Shown here: positions 8,448 to 17,592 of the stretch, piece after piece
How positions within the stretch are numbered: the first letter of the stretch is position 1
How the letters are laid out: every line of letters begins with the position of its first letter
Origin: Brevibacterium permense
Lineage (GTDB): Bacteria > Actinomycetota > Actinomycetes > Actinomycetales > Brevibacteriaceae
Assembly (NCBI RefSeq): GCF_025506275.1
Contig: NZ_QYCP01000090.1
Span: 62,001-126,000 of the forward strand
Length of the DNA: 64,000 nucleotides
Reading direction: 5' to 3'
Translations under genes and position numbers: made by a program
The notes under the pieces: generated by a model
Told to the model about the DNA's origin: nothing
What the model saw: the letters and a program-made list of their open reading frames with translations, nothing else
Database searches by the model: none

Positions 8448-9259
8448 TGGCCGCACGTGGACTGACCGACCTCAGCGTCGAACGGGAACTTCTGAGCGAA
8501 GGATTCGACTACGTCATCGGCGTCGACGAGGTGGGCCGTGGTGCCCTGGCCGGGCCTGTCAGCGTCGGTGTCGCCCTGTTCGATCTGCGCACTCTCACTG
8601 CCGCCGAGGTGCCCGCCGGCATCCATGATTCGAAGCAGCTGAGTGCGCAGTCGAGGCAGGTTGCCACCGACCGCGTGCGGTCGTGGGCGACCGCCGCGGC
8701 GGTGGGATCGACGACGCCTGCCGAACTCGACGAGGTGGGGATGACGATGGCGCTCAACCTCGCCGGACGTCGTGCCATGATCTCGATGCTGCGCGAATGG
8801 GCGGGTGCAGGTTCCGGCGGACACGGTTCGGGCGGTGCCGAAAGGAACGGTTCGGGAGGTGGCGATGTCAATGGAACGGCCGCCTCGGTGAGGGATTTCC
8901 CGGGCCGGACGATGGTGCTCCTCGACGGTCGACACGATTGGCTTTCGGCCCCACTCACCCTCGATTGCCTGGGGATATTCGGTGACTGTGCCGACCTCGA
9001 ACTGCCGCCTGTGCGCACCGTGATCAAGGGGGACGGCTCCGTTCCGGCGATCGCGGCGGCGAGCATCGTGGCGAAAGTTGCACGCGACGAGACGATGATC
9101 GCACTTGCCGAGGCCCATCCGCACTATGGTTGGGAATCGAACGTGGGATATGGGACGGTGAAGCACCGGCAGGGCATCACCGAACTCGGACCCAGCATCC
9201 ACCACCGGAGAAGCTTCCGCCTGACCGCGGACTCAGGAGCGAAGGAGGGCCTGTCATGA
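8447..9259 (+). CDS. rnhB: Ribonuclease HII
   Basis: RNase HII nicks RNA in RNA-DNA hybrids and removes misinserted ribonucleotides. The GVDEVGRGALAGP motif (D27, E28) and LLDGRHD (D160) supply catalytic carboxylates, and IIAKVARD-like IVAKVARDE follows. At 270 residues it exceeds the usual ~200-220 because of a Gly/Ser-rich insertion at about 119-150, which contains the decamer GCCGCCTCGG in its DNA. The start overlaps the lepB stop and the stop overlaps the next gene (ATGA). Confidence 0.94.
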   Translation: MAARGLTDLSVERELLSEGFDYVIGVDEVGRGALAGPVSVGVALFDLRTLTAAEVPAGIHDSKQLSAQSRQVATDRVRSWATAAAVGSTTPAELDEVGMTMALNLAGRRAMISMLREWAGAGSGGHGSGGAERNGSGGGDVNGTAASVRDFPGRTMVLLDGRHDWLSAPLTLDCLGIFGDCADLELPPVRTVIKGDGSVPAIAAASIVAKVARDETMIALAEAHPHYGWESNVGYGTVKHRQGITELGPSIHHRRSFRLTADSGAKEGLS

Positions 9260-9573
9260 GCGCCGATGATCTTGACGACTACGAAGCACAACTCGAGCTT
9301 GCGCTGTACAAGGAATACCGGGACGTCGTCGGTCTCTTCGCCTATGTCGTCGAGACCGAGCGCCGGTTCTACCTCGCCAACCACGTCGACCTCAAGGCTC
9401 ACAACGATGCCGGCGACGTGTACTTCGAACTCACCCTGCGCGACGCGTGGGTGTGGGACAGCTACCGGTCGGCGCGGTTCATCAAGACCGTGCACGTGCT
9501 GACGTTCAAGGACGTCAACATCGAAGAGATCGCGAAGTCCGATCTCGAACCGCCGACGGCGATCCGTGGGTGA
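9256..9573 (+). CDS. DUF2469 family conserved actinobacterial protein
   Basis: A 105-residue acidic protein beginning MSADDLDDYEAQLELALYKEY, with aromatic-rich VWDSYRSARFIKTVHVLTF near the end. This family is conserved in actinobacteria directly after rnhB and before yraN, as here. Its function is unknown. ATG 9256 overlaps the rnhB stop and has GAAGGAGG upstream, so it is translated with rnhB. Confidence 0.85.
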   Translation: MSADDLDDYEAQLELALYKEYRDVVGLFAYVVETERRFYLANHVDLKAHNDAGDVYFELTLRDAWVWDSYRSARFIKTVHVLTFKDVNIEEIAKSDLEPPTAIRG

Positions 9574-9742
9574 GACGGGGCGCCGGGGCCACCGGCGAAC
9601 CCTGGGCTCACTCACTTCGGCACCGATTGCTGTGGACGAGGCACGGACTCGAACGTAGAACCCCTGTGGATGAGTCGGCCTCGTCCACAGCCCCTTTTTC
9701 TGCTCTTCCTCGAGGCAGGGTCGGCATGGTCATCTGACCGGC

Positions 9743-10162
9743 ATGGGACGGATACGAACACCCGGTCGGAATCGAGCGTCGAAGAGCACGCGGACCGTGA
9801 AGGGCCTGCGTAAGCAGGCGCTCGGCAGCAGGGGAGAGGACCTCGCCGCTGCGTTCCTCGAAGACACTGGACTCGTCATTCTCGAACGCAACTTCCGGTG
9901 TGCTCGCGGTGAGCTCGACATCATCGCCCGCGACGGTGACACCGCGGTCTTCGTGGAGGTCAAGACGCGTCGCACGGCCATGCTCGGATCACCGCTGGAG
10001 GCCGTGACCCGAAACAAGCTCGCCCGCATCCGCACATTGGCAGGGCTCTGGCTGAGCGGGCAGGACGAATACTTTCCGGGCACGCGCATCGACGCACTCG
10101 GGATCATCATGGAACCGCGCGTCCAGTACTTCCACTGCCCGAACATCCAGGTCGACTCGTGA
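9743..10162 (+). CDS. yraN: UPF0102 family protein YraN (nuclease-like fold)
   Basis: A 139-residue protein with the UPF0102 core: GEDLAAAFLEDTGLVILERNFR, then GELDIIARDGDTAVFVEVKTR, which has the PD-(D/E)XK-like GELD and EVK signature of Holliday-junction resolvase-type folds. The basic N-terminal 25 residues are an extension. The stop overlaps the comM start (GTGA). The activity in actinobacteria is not established. Confidence 0.88.
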   Translation: MGRIRTPGRNRASKSTRTVKGLRKQALGSRGEDLAAAFLEDTGLVILERNFRCARGELDIIARDGDTAVFVEVKTRRTAMLGSPLEAVTRNKLARIRTLAGLWLSGQDEYFPGTRIDALGIIMEPRVQYFHCPNIQVDS

Positions 10163-11814
10163 GTGAGGAGACCCTGGGACGGGAGGAACCGCCGGGCGAT
10201 CCGGTCGAACCGCCAGAGATGGTCGACCCGCCGGAGCTGGTCGAGCCGGCCGAGGCCGACGAAGTCGAACCCGCATCCTCGGCGCACATCATCGGGCGGG
10301 CCTCCGCCGTGGCCCTGTGGGGATTGACCGGGAAGATCGTGTCGATCGAAGCCAGCGTCAGCGCCGGCCTGCCGGGAATCGACATCGTCGGACTGCCGGA
10401 TGCCTCGGTGAGCGAATCACGCAAGCGCCTTCGTGCGGCCCTGTCATACCTCGGCAAGCCCGTCGCCACAGAACACCTGACGATCAACCTCACCCCGGGA
10501 ACGGTGCCGAAGATCGGCACCGGATTCGACCTCGGCATCGCCGTCGCCGTGCTCAGAGCACTCTCGTTGATCACCAACGACGACACAGGCAGCGTCATCC
10601 ACTGCGGTGAGATCGGGCTCGACGGCAGAATCCGTCCCGTCACCGGGGTGCTCCCGTCCCTGCACACAGCGCTGCAAGCTGGGTTCGACCGATTCGTCGT
10701 CCCCATCGGCAATGCCGGTGAGGCGGGACTCATCGGACGGGCAAGAGTCCTCTCGGTCGCCTCGCTGGCCGAGGTGGTCAATGCCTACGGAGGATCGATG
10801 GCCGTACCCGCACTGCCGGCGGTCCTCGAAATGGATCGGCCCGACCCCATGAACCCAGAACTCCACGACCTCAGCGAAGTCCAAGGACAGGCTGAAGGAC
10901 GTTTCGGCCTCGAGGTCGCCGCGGCAGGTGGCCACAACATGCTCATGCGCGGAACACCCGGAGCGGGCAAGACGCTGCTGGCCCAATGCCTGCCCGGAAT
11001 CCTGCCGCCGCTGAACGACGACGAAGCCGTAGAAGTCGCCACCGTCCGTTCCCTGCGCGGAGAACTCGACGGCAGCGACGGACTCGATCACCGCCCGCCG
11101 TTCGAGGCACCCCATCACCGCAGCACCGCCTCGGCGCTCATCGGCGGACGCCGCCCCGGAACGGTCGGAGTCCTCAGCCGCGCCCACCGCGGGGTGCTGT
11201 TCATGGATGAGGCACCCGAATTCTCACGCGATGTGCTCGAAGCCCTGCGACAGCCGATGGAATCCCGTCGCCTCCACATCCACCGTGCCTGGGGATCGAT
11301 GGTGCTCCCGGCATCCTTCCAGCTCATCATGGCCGCAAACCCCTGCCCCTGCGGAGTCGGGATGGCCGGCGCCGGCGGGGACTGTCGGTGCACCCCTTTG
11401 GACAAACGCCGCTATCGCAATCGGCTCTCCGGACCGCTGCTCGACCGCGTCGACCTGCAGCTCGAGCTCTTCCCCGTCTCTCCCGCCGACATCCGGCTCG
11501 GTGGGGACCAGGAGACCAGCACCACGGTGGCCGCCCGCGTACTCGACGCACGGAGGCGACAGTCGGAACGCTTCGCCGGCTGCGACTGGAGGCTCAACGC
11601 CGAAGCGCCCGGAACCTGGCTGCGCGAACACTTCGCACTCACACCGACAGACCTCAGTGATCTCGATCGGGCACTCGACACCGGCCGGATCACCATGCGC
11701 GGCTATGACAGGGTGCTGCGTGTCGCAACAACTCTGGCCGACCTGGCGGGAAAGCAGGGTCCCGACCCCGACACGATGAGAATGGCGCTCGCCCTGCGGA
11801 CACAGGAGTCATGA
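10159..11814 (+). CDS. comM: YifB/ComM-type Mg-chelatase-like AAA+ ATPase
   Basis: ComM is a hexameric branch-migration helicase that helps integrate transforming DNA; YifB homologues are widespread. The order is a Glu/Pro-rich leader (about 1-40), the ChlI-like N-domain (LPGIDIVGLPDASVSESRKR), Walker A GTPGAGKT, the FMDEAPEF Walker B, and a C-terminal zinc-like cysteine cluster CPCGVG...CRC. GTG 10159 overlaps the yraN stop and the stop overlaps the dprA start, forming yraN-comM-dprA. 551 residues is slightly long because of the leader. Confidence 0.92.
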   Translation: MSEETLGREEPPGDPVEPPEMVDPPELVEPAEADEVEPASSAHIIGRASAVALWGLTGKIVSIEASVSAGLPGIDIVGLPDASVSESRKRLRAALSYLGKPVATEHLTINLTPGTVPKIGTGFDLGIAVAVLRALSLITNDDTGSVIHCGEIGLDGRIRPVTGVLPSLHTALQAGFDRFVVPIGNAGEAGLIGRARVLSVASLAEVVNAYGGSMAVPALPAVLEMDRPDPMNPELHDLSEVQGQAEGRFGLEVAAAGGHNMLMRGTPGAGKTLLAQCLPGILPPLNDDEAVEVATVRSLRGELDGSDGLDHRPPFEAPHHRSTASALIGGRRPGTVGVLSRAHRGVLFMDEAPEFSRDVLEALRQPMESRRLHIHRAWGSMVLPASFQLIMAANPCPCGVGMAGAGGDCRCTPLDKRRYRNRLSGPLLDRVDLQLELFPVSPADIRLGGDQETSTTVAARVLDARRRQSERFAGCDWRLNAEAPGTWLREHFALTPTDLSDLDRALDTGRITMRGYDRVLRVATTLADLAGKQGPDPDTMRMALALRTQES

Positions 11815-13040
11815 CCGTGAACACACATGAGGACGTACGCATGGCCATCGCCTCACTGCTGCGCATAGGTGAGCCAGGCGACGGACTGCTCAAACGGCTC
11901 GTCGACGGAATCGGCCCGGTCGCCGCGCTGGCGATCATCACGGCCGTCGGTCGCGGTGAGACCACCGCACTCGATGCCGTCCAAGGTCTGGCCGACACCG
12001 GCACCGAGGCGGCCGAACACGGTCAGCTGTCAGCGGCCATCGACCGGTGGGCTGTGCGAGCCGGCGAAGCCGACGCGGTCGGGAGCGATCTGGACAAGAT
12101 CGCGAGAATCGGCGGCCGACTGGTCATTCCCGATGACGATGAGTGGCCACGAATGCTCGACGATCTCGGCCCTGCAGCACCGCTGGGCCTATGGGTGAGA
12201 GGAGCAGCTTCTCTCAGTGCCGCACTGACTCGTTCCATTGCCGTGGTCGGGGCCAGAGCAGCCAGCAACTACGGAACCAAATGCGCCTCTGACCTTGCGT
12301 GGGATCTTGCCGCTCGTGGAATCACCGTCGTATCCGGCGGTGCGTTCGGCATCGACGCGGCCGCCCACCGTGCCGCCATCGCCCGGGAATCGCCGACGGT
12401 GGCATTCATGGCCGGGGGAGTCGACCGCTTCTACCCGGCGGCGAACGCCGAACTGTTCGAACAGATCCTCGCCACCGGAGCCATCGTGTCCGAGACTGCA
12501 CCCGGAATGACGCCGATGCGCCACCGGTTCCTGCTGCGCAACCGACTCATAGCCGCCTCGTCGCAGGTGAGCGTGATCGTCGAAGCCGGCTGGCGCAGCG
12601 GGGCGCTCAACACCGCTCGGCATGCCCTCGAACTCTCCCGCCAGGTCGCGGCCTTCCCCGGGTCCGTGTACTCGGCGTCCTCGACCGGAGCACACAAGCT
12701 CGTGCGTGAACACGAAGCGGAACTCGCCACCTGCAGCGACGATGTCATCGCGCTCATGGACGATGACACCCCGGCACTCTTCGACACGGCCGTGTTCAGT
12801 TCTGCTGCGGGGAGTGGAGAACGCCCGCCGTCTCTCGATCCCCGCGAAGGGCTCGACGAGAGGGAGAAGATCTGTCTGAATGCGCTGACCGTGTCGAAGC
12901 CGCTCGACGTCGGCACCATCGCCTCCCGGGCAGGGCTGACGATCGCGGATGCGCTCAACTCTCTCACCGCCCTCGACCTGGCCGGACTGGCCGCACGCCG
13001 CGACACCGGATGGGTGAAGCTGCGCAGACCGAGCCCCTGA
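11811..13040 (+). CDS. dprA: DNA processing protein DprA
   Basis: DprA loads RecA on incoming single-stranded DNA in transformation and related uptake. The Rossmann-like core holds IAVVGARAASNYG and VVSGGAFGIDAAAHRAA, then GGVDRFYPAAN and VVEAGWRSGALNTA. A winged-helix-like C-terminus (about 340-405) follows. 409 residues. The ATG overlaps the comM stop. No comEA/comEC is present here, so competence is not implied. An MDMPI-like gene with a likely leaderless start follows. Confidence 0.93.
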   Translation: MTVNTHEDVRMAIASLLRIGEPGDGLLKRLVDGIGPVAALAIITAVGRGETTALDAVQGLADTGTEAAEHGQLSAAIDRWAVRAGEADAVGSDLDKIARIGGRLVIPDDDEWPRMLDDLGPAAPLGLWVRGAASLSAALTRSIAVVGARAASNYGTKCASDLAWDLAARGITVVSGGAFGIDAAAHRAAIARESPTVAFMAGGVDRFYPAANAELFEQILATGAIVSETAPGMTPMRHRFLLRNRLIAASSQVSVIVEAGWRSGALNTARHALELSRQVAAFPGSVYSASSTGAHKLVREHEAELATCSDDVIALMDDDTPALFDTAVFSSAAGSGERPPSLDPREGLDEREKICLNALTVSKPLDVGTIASRAGLTIADALNSLTALDLAGLAARRDTGWVKLRRPSP

Positions 13041-13077
13041 TGCTGGGGATTGCTGTCAGTCCGCCGTGGAGGCCGCG

Positions 13078-13083
13078 TATCCT
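13078..13083 (+). promoter_or_regulatory. -10 box placed for a leaderless transcript
   Basis: TATCCT is followed by exactly 6 bp and then GTG 13090. Transcription would therefore begin at or next to the start codon. The same TATCCT-6 bp-GTG arrangement recurs before xerC at 13830. No Shine-Dalgarno sequence is present at either gene. Confidence 0.55.
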
Positions 13084-13089
13084 GAGAAC

Positions 13090-13764
13090 GTGAGCACAGA
13101 CTCTCCCGCCGGCCATTTCTCTCAGGCCTGGACAACACTGCTGAGAACTGTCGCCGAACTGCCCGACGGCGACTTCGAACGAGCCTCCGGCTGTGCCGGG
13201 TGGCGCGTCCAGGACCTCGTGTGCCACCTCATCATCGATGCCCAGGACGTCCTCATCACCCTCGTGACACCGAGCGAGGGCGCACCGACCCACGACGCAG
13301 CAACCTACTGGACTGTCACAGACTCCCCGCCGACCGGGAATGATCCCCTCGACGCGCTCATCCCGCGACTGGCTGCCGCCTATGGGGATCCGCAACTGCT
13401 GAAGTTCCACCTCGACGATGTGGGCACAGCCGCCGACCGGGCCGCTCGGCTCGCCGACCCCGAACGACGGGTGGAGACCCAGCACATGGTGCTCACGATC
13501 GGAGACTTCCTCAACGCGTATGTCCTCGAATGGACCCTTCACCACTTCGACCTCATCGCACACCTGCCGGGTGCGCCGACTCCGCCGACCGGCTGCGTCG
13601 CTCGAAGTCGGACGATGTTCGAGGACGCTATCGGGGCGACGATCCCCGCGGAACTGTCCGATGCCGAAGGTCTGCTCATCGGCACGGGACGACGATCACC
13701 GGACGCGGCACAGAGATCGGTCCTCGGCGACATAGGCGAACGGCTGCCGTTCATCCTCAGCTGA
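13090..13764 (+). CDS. Maleylpyruvate isomerase N-terminal (MDMPI/DinB-like) family protein
   Basis: A 224-residue protein of the DinB/MDMPI four-helix type. The N-terminus FSQAWTTLLRTVAELPDGDFER leads to CAGWRVQDLVCHLIIDAQD, the usual histidine-containing VCHL turn, and EWTLHHFDLIAH supplies further candidate metal-binding histidines. Such proteins are often mycothiol-dependent metalloenzymes in actinobacteria. The substrate here is unknown. GTG 13090 is preferred to GTG 13066 because it sits just after TATCCT, consistent with leaderless expression. Confidence 0.75.
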   Translation: MSTDSPAGHFSQAWTTLLRTVAELPDGDFERASGCAGWRVQDLVCHLIIDAQDVLITLVTPSEGAPTHDAATYWTVTDSPPTGNDPLDALIPRLAAAYGDPQLLKFHLDDVGTAADRAARLADPERRVETQHMVLTIGDFLNAYVLEWTLHHFDLIAHLPGAPTPPTGCVARSRTMFEDAIGATIPAELSDAEGLLIGTGRRSPDAAQRSVLGDIGERLPFILS

Positions 13765-13829
13765 GGTCTGACGGCCGACACCTGACGCCTGATGGCCGAC
13801 GGAAAACGGCGGCGTCCTCCGGCGCCGCG

Positions 13830-13835
13830 TATCCT
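13830..13835 (+). promoter_or_regulatory. -10 box placed for leaderless xerC transcript
   Basis: TATCCT is followed by 6 bp and GTG 13842, almost identical to the arrangement before the gene at 13090 (both read GCGTATCCTG, then GTGAGCACA at the start codon). The repeat of this context within 750 bp suggests a shared promoter design. Confidence 0.55.
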
Positions 13836-13841
13836 GGGGAC

Positions 13842-14957
13842 GTGAGCACATCATCGACCGTCGTCGAGGTGGTGTCCGGCTATGCCGACCACCTGAGGTC
13901 TCGTGACGTCTCCGAACACACAGCCCGTGCCTACGTCTCCGACGTCACTGACTTCCTCGATCACGCCGTGCATTCGACGAAGCTCCAACAGAGGAGCGGA
14001 GAAGGGCACCTCGCGACGGCATCCGGCGCACGGATCGACATCGCTGCTGTCGATCTCGACGTTCTGCGGTCCTGGCTCATCGCCCTCGACGATGCCGGTG
14101 CCGCGAAATCGACGGTGGCGCGAAAGATCGCGGCAGTGCGGTCCTTCTTCGCCTACGGCGTGAGCAACCTGGGACTGCCTAACAACCCGGCTGCGCGTCT
14201 GCGGACTCCGAAGAAGGACTCCCGCCTACCCACGGTGCTCAAACCTCAGCAGGCCGCCGACCTCATCTCCGCCGCCGAGAACCACCGAACCGGAGTCACC
14301 GGCGTGGGGCGGAGACGGAAAGGGGGAATCGCCGACAACGGCATGGATACGAGTGGCTTGATGGCAGACGACTCCTCGAAGAGCGACCCGGCGGCAGACG
14401 ACGCCACGACGGGTGATTCCGCACAGCACGGCAAGAACGATCCACTCGATGCGGCCAAACGCATCCGCGATGCCGCAATCCTGGAAATGCTCTACGCCAC
14501 TGCAGTGCGCGTCTCGGAGCTGACCGGACTCGACCGCAGCGACATCGATCACCGCGCATCGATGATCACCGTGCTCGGCAAGGGCAACAAAGAACGTCGC
14601 GTCCCGTTCGGGACCCCGGCACGCAGAGCCCTCGACGACTGGCTCGCCGCCCGCGAACTGTTCACCGGTCCTCACAGCGGCGACGCACTGTTCCTCGGCG
14701 TTCGCGGAGGACGCATCGGCGCCAGGCAGGTGCGCGAACTCGTACACCGCTACGGTTCCGACGACCCCAGCGCCCCGGACATCGGACCACACGGACTGCG
14801 GCACTCTGCGGCCACACACATGCTCGACCGCGGTGCCGACCTGCGTCAGATCCAAGAGCTGCTCGGCCACTCCACGATGAGCAGCACTCAGATCTACACT
14901 CAGGTATCCATGCAGCGTCTGCAGGACACCTACCGGCGAGCACATCCGCGGGCCTGA
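13842..14957 (+). CDS. xerC: Tyrosine site-specific recombinase XerC
   Basis: XerC resolves chromosome dimers at dif with XerD. The SAM-like N-domain (about 8-125) is followed by the catalytic domain with R223 (ATAVRVSEL), K248 (LGKGNKERR), H317-R320 (HGLRH), H343 (LLGHS) and nucleophile Y352 (IYTQVS). The set is complete. A low-complexity insertion of about 50 residues (about 148-200) sits between domains and makes the protein 371 residues rather than about 300. The dprA-xerC neighbourhood is the standard actinobacterial location, so it is not a phage integrase. Confidence 0.93.
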   Translation: MSTSSTVVEVVSGYADHLRSRDVSEHTARAYVSDVTDFLDHAVHSTKLQQRSGEGHLATASGARIDIAAVDLDVLRSWLIALDDAGAAKSTVARKIAAVRSFFAYGVSNLGLPNNPAARLRTPKKDSRLPTVLKPQQAADLISAAENHRTGVTGVGRRRKGGIADNGMDTSGLMADDSSKSDPAADDATTGDSAQHGKNDPLDAAKRIRDAAILEMLYATAVRVSELTGLDRSDIDHRASMITVLGKGNKERRVPFGTPARRALDDWLAARELFTGPHSGDALFLGVRGGRIGARQVRELVHRYGSDDPSAPDIGPHGLRHSAATHMLDRGADLRQIQELLGHSTMSSTQIYTQVSMQRLQDTYRRAHPRA

Positions 14958-15020
14958 GACTCACAGAGAGGGACTTGGCCGACAGAGTCATGGCGGAAGC
15001 GTCGGCCAGACTGGGGCGTT

Positions 15021-16127
15021 CTACTTCCGGAATTCCCAGTGCCAGGGCTCGGGCAGGGACCCCGTCTGCCGTGCCCAACTGGGATGGATCCACCCGAACT
15101 TCGGTGCATTCGCCCGCATCCACTGATGCTGGGCGGTGCCGAAGGAATTGATCCCGCTGCCGAGGTCGACAGCCAGCGCCCACCCGTGATTCGACGTTCC
15201 CGGTGTCGCCGCCATCCGCCCCTTTCGCCGCTTGAGGATCACCTGCGTGGCGTAGTCCCGGTAAGCATCGGTGACCGAGATCGGGGCACCGAACCGAGCC
15301 TCGAACGCCGTCGAGAGCCGATCGAATGCCGCTTGAGCATCGCAGCGCAGCATCTGCCCGGGAGCCGACTCCAACTGACACATCGCCGAGGCGGGAATCC
15401 GCCCATTGCTGTGACCACCCCACGCTCCGGCACCGGAGGTGGCCGAATCTCCGCCGCCTTCAGGTTCCTTCGCGGGCTTCCGTGACAGAGGCAGAAGTGC
15501 CGACTGCTCCTGGCCGAAGAACTTGCCCGGATCGACGTACCTCTGATCGCTCGCGGCCGGCCATGCTCCGATATGCAGGCACGAACGCTGGCAGTGGTCA
15601 CCGCTGCCCACCGTGCCGATCTTCTCGCCGGCGGCAAATCCCTCACCCTTCTTCAACGACGTCGCGGCCGGCTGGAACGTGAGCACATGATCGGACTCGG
15701 TGAGGATGCTGATGGTCGCAGTCCCCGCCACCGTGCCGGCAAAGCGGATCGTCCCTTCCGTCGGTGCCCGCAGCGGTTCGCCTTCGACTGCGAGCACGTC
15801 GATTCCGCGATGCCCCTTGAGCCACGGCTTGTCCGGAGGATCGAAGGCTTCGATGATCTCCATCGCCGGCACCGGGGTGACCCAGTTCGTCGGTGCGCTC
15901 CTCTGAAGGCTGACCTGTATCCGTGTCGACGAAGCCCCGGAGGCGGCGCTCGCCGTTGGGGGAGTGTTCGTGAGCACAAGCGCCGCTGCGATGATCACGG
16001 CAAGGAGCAGTGACCGCGGTGAGCCGAGGCTTGAGCGTTTCGTTCGGAGAAGGAGCAGCAGGCGGAGACGGTCGAACGCGAAGTGAGTCATGGGAGCATG
16101 CAAACCCCTAGCGCACGGTCGTGTCAC
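15021..16127 (-). CDS. Secreted peptidoglycan peptidase with M23 (LytM) and M15 (VanY) domains
   Basis: An exported wall hydrolase: a basic start, a hydrophobic signal segment (LLLAVIIAAALVLTN) and an Ala-rich cleavage region. The M23-like domain (about 85-210) has GHRGIDV and SCLHIGAW; the second motif has Cys where the first His of HxH usually lies. After a Gly/Ser linker, the M15 D-alanyl-D-alanine carboxypeptidase domain (about 255-368) has SNHGWALAVDL and EPWHWEF with zinc ligands intact. The start is GTG 16127 or ATG 16091. The gene converges on xerC. Confidence 0.85.
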   Translation of the reverse strand: MTRPCARGLHAPMTHFAFDRLRLLLLLRTKRSSLGSPRSLLLAVIIAAALVLTNTPPTASAASGASSTRIQVSLQRSAPTNWVTPVPAMEIIEAFDPPDKPWLKGHRGIDVLAVEGEPLRAPTEGTIRFAGTVAGTATISILTESDHVLTFQPAATSLKKGEGFAAGEKIGTVGSGDHCQRSCLHIGAWPAASDQRYVDPGKFFGQEQSALLPLSRKPAKEPEGGGDSATSGAGAWGGHSNGRIPASAMCQLESAPGQMLRCDAQAAFDRLSTAFEARFGAPISVTDAYRDYATQVILKRRKGRMAATPGTSNHGWALAVDLGSGINSFGTAQHQWMRANAPKFGWIHPSWARQTGSLPEPWHWEFRK

Positions 16128-16641
16128 CCGTGAGTATCACCCCTGTGGATGAGCCGCCTCCATCCTCAAGTCAAAGACGTTCGAGTGCGGCATCCGTCCA
16201 CAGGAAGCGATGGTCGAGTGCAACGAATCGACAGCGATCCGGCTCCCCACACCCAACGGGACCCTGCGCTCCGGAGCTTGCCCACACCCATCGGTCCCCA
16301 CCCGTCGACGTACGAGTCGGTACGACGATACGGCCCGGTGGGCCGCCTCGGCGGGGGATCGATCTCGATTGGAAATGACTTGCCCAACCGGGATAGACTG
16401 AGATCAGCAGAAGCGTGTCTTCTGACTACGCGTATCCGAATTCTTCTCCTTCCCATGGTGCAGGCAGCCGTCAGGCGTGCCTGTGGGGTGGATGAACCGG
16501 GTACTAGGAATCAACCGAAAATGTCATCGACGCATCCCGTCGATCGAATCGATGCGGACCCTCAAAGGTTCGCCTTGAGAACGATCGATGCGCGCGTGAC
16601 GTAAAAGCACCCCGAGGGTGCACAGAAAGGAGGGCGTCGGC
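16128..16641 (+). other. Intergenic region with rpsB promoter and long leader
   Basis: No gene is supported in these 514 bp. TAGACT (16394-16399) is a plausible -10 box with a weak TTGGAA (16369) 19 bp upstream, implying an rpsB leader of about 240 nt. The leader has short stems, including CAGGCA/TGCCTG near 16460 and GCACC/GGTGC just before the AAAGGAGG ribosome-binding site. A copy of GCCGCCTCGG lies at 16342. The long leader could host S2 autoregulation, but no known leader class was recognised. Confidence 0.5.
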
Positions 16642-17559
16642 ATGGCCGTCGTCACCATCCGCCAGCTGCTCGACAGCGGCGTTCACTTTGGACACCAGAC
16701 CCGTCGTTGGAACCCGAAGATGAAGCGCTTCATCTTCACCGAGCGCAACGGCATCTACATCATCGACCTGCAGAAGTCGCTGGGCTACATCGACAACGCC
16801 TTCGAATTCGTCAAGGAGACCGTGGCCCACGGCGGCTCGATCCTCTTCGTCGGCACCAAGAAGCAGGCCCAGGAATCCATCGCTGAGCAGGCTCAGCGCG
16901 TGGGTCAGCCCTACGTCAACCAGCGTTGGCTCGGCGGTATGCTCACGAACTTCCAGACCATCTCGATGCGTCTGCGCCGCCTCAAGGAACTCGAAGAGAT
17001 CGACTTCGACGACGTTGCAGGTTCCTCGCACACCAAGAAGGAACTGCTCATCCTGCGTCGCGAGAAGGACAAGCTCGAGAAGACCCTCGGCGGCATCCGC
17101 GACATGCAGCGCACCCCGTCAGCCGTCTGGATCGTCGACACCAAGAAGGAACACCTCGCGGTCGACGAAGCCAAGAAGCTGGGCATCCCGGTCATCGGCA
17201 TCCTCGACACCAACTGCGACCCGGATGACGTCAACTACCCGATCCCGGGCAACGACGACGCCATCCGCTCCGTCTCGCTGCTGACCCGCGTGGTCGCCGA
17301 CGCCGTGGCCGAGGGCCTCATCGCCCGCCACTCCTCGGACGACGCTAGCGGTGAGAAGAACGTCTCCGCCGTCGAGCCCATGCCCGAGTGGGAGCGCGAG
17401 CTCCTCGAAGGCAAGACCGAAGAGAACGGCACCGAGGCTGCTGCCCCGGCCGAAGAAGCCGCTCCTGCCGCAGAGGCTGCTCCTGCGGCCGAAGCCGAGA
17501 ACGCCGAAGCCGCTCCGGCCGCTGAAGCTTCCGACTCCACCGAGTCGACCGAGTCCTGA
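16642..17559 (+). CDS. rpsB: 30S ribosomal protein S2 with acidic C-terminal tail
   Basis: S2 core with [27 protein letters not shown] at the start, then GTKKQAQ and [11 protein letters not shown]. The first ~240 residues match the family. Residues about 255-305 form an Ala/Glu/Pro-rich tail built of [12 protein letters not shown] repeats, giving 305 residues. ATG 16642 follows AAAGGAGGG. tsf lies 33 bp downstream, the near-universal rpsB-tsf order. Confidence 0.96.
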   Translation: MAVVTIRQLLDSGVHFGHQTRRWNPKMKRFIFTERNGIYIIDLQKSLGYIDNAFEFVKETVAHGGSILFVGTKKQAQESIAEQAQRVGQPYVNQRWLGGMLTNFQTISMRLRRLKELEEIDFDDVAGSSHTKKELLILRREKDKLEKTLGGIRDMQRTPSAVWIVDTKKEHLAVDEAKKLGIPVIGILDTNCDPDDVNYPIPGNDDAIRSVSLLTRVVADAVAEGLIARHSSDDASGEKNVSAVEPMPEWERELLEGKTEENGTEAAAPAEEAAPAAEAAPAAEAENAEAAPAAEASDSTESTES

Positions 17560-17592
17560 TTTCGTTTAACTCCACCATCCTGAGGAGAAGGA

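Noticed and set aside
13842-14957. XerC as a phage or integrative-element integrase
   Set aside because: It sits at the standard dprA-xerC site, has normal composition and there are no attachment-site repeats, phage genes or tRNA nearby.
15021-16127. Beta-lactam or glycopeptide resistance from the VanY-type domain
   Set aside because: There are no vanHAX-type genes nearby and M15 carboxypeptidases are ordinary wall-editing enzymes in this phylum.
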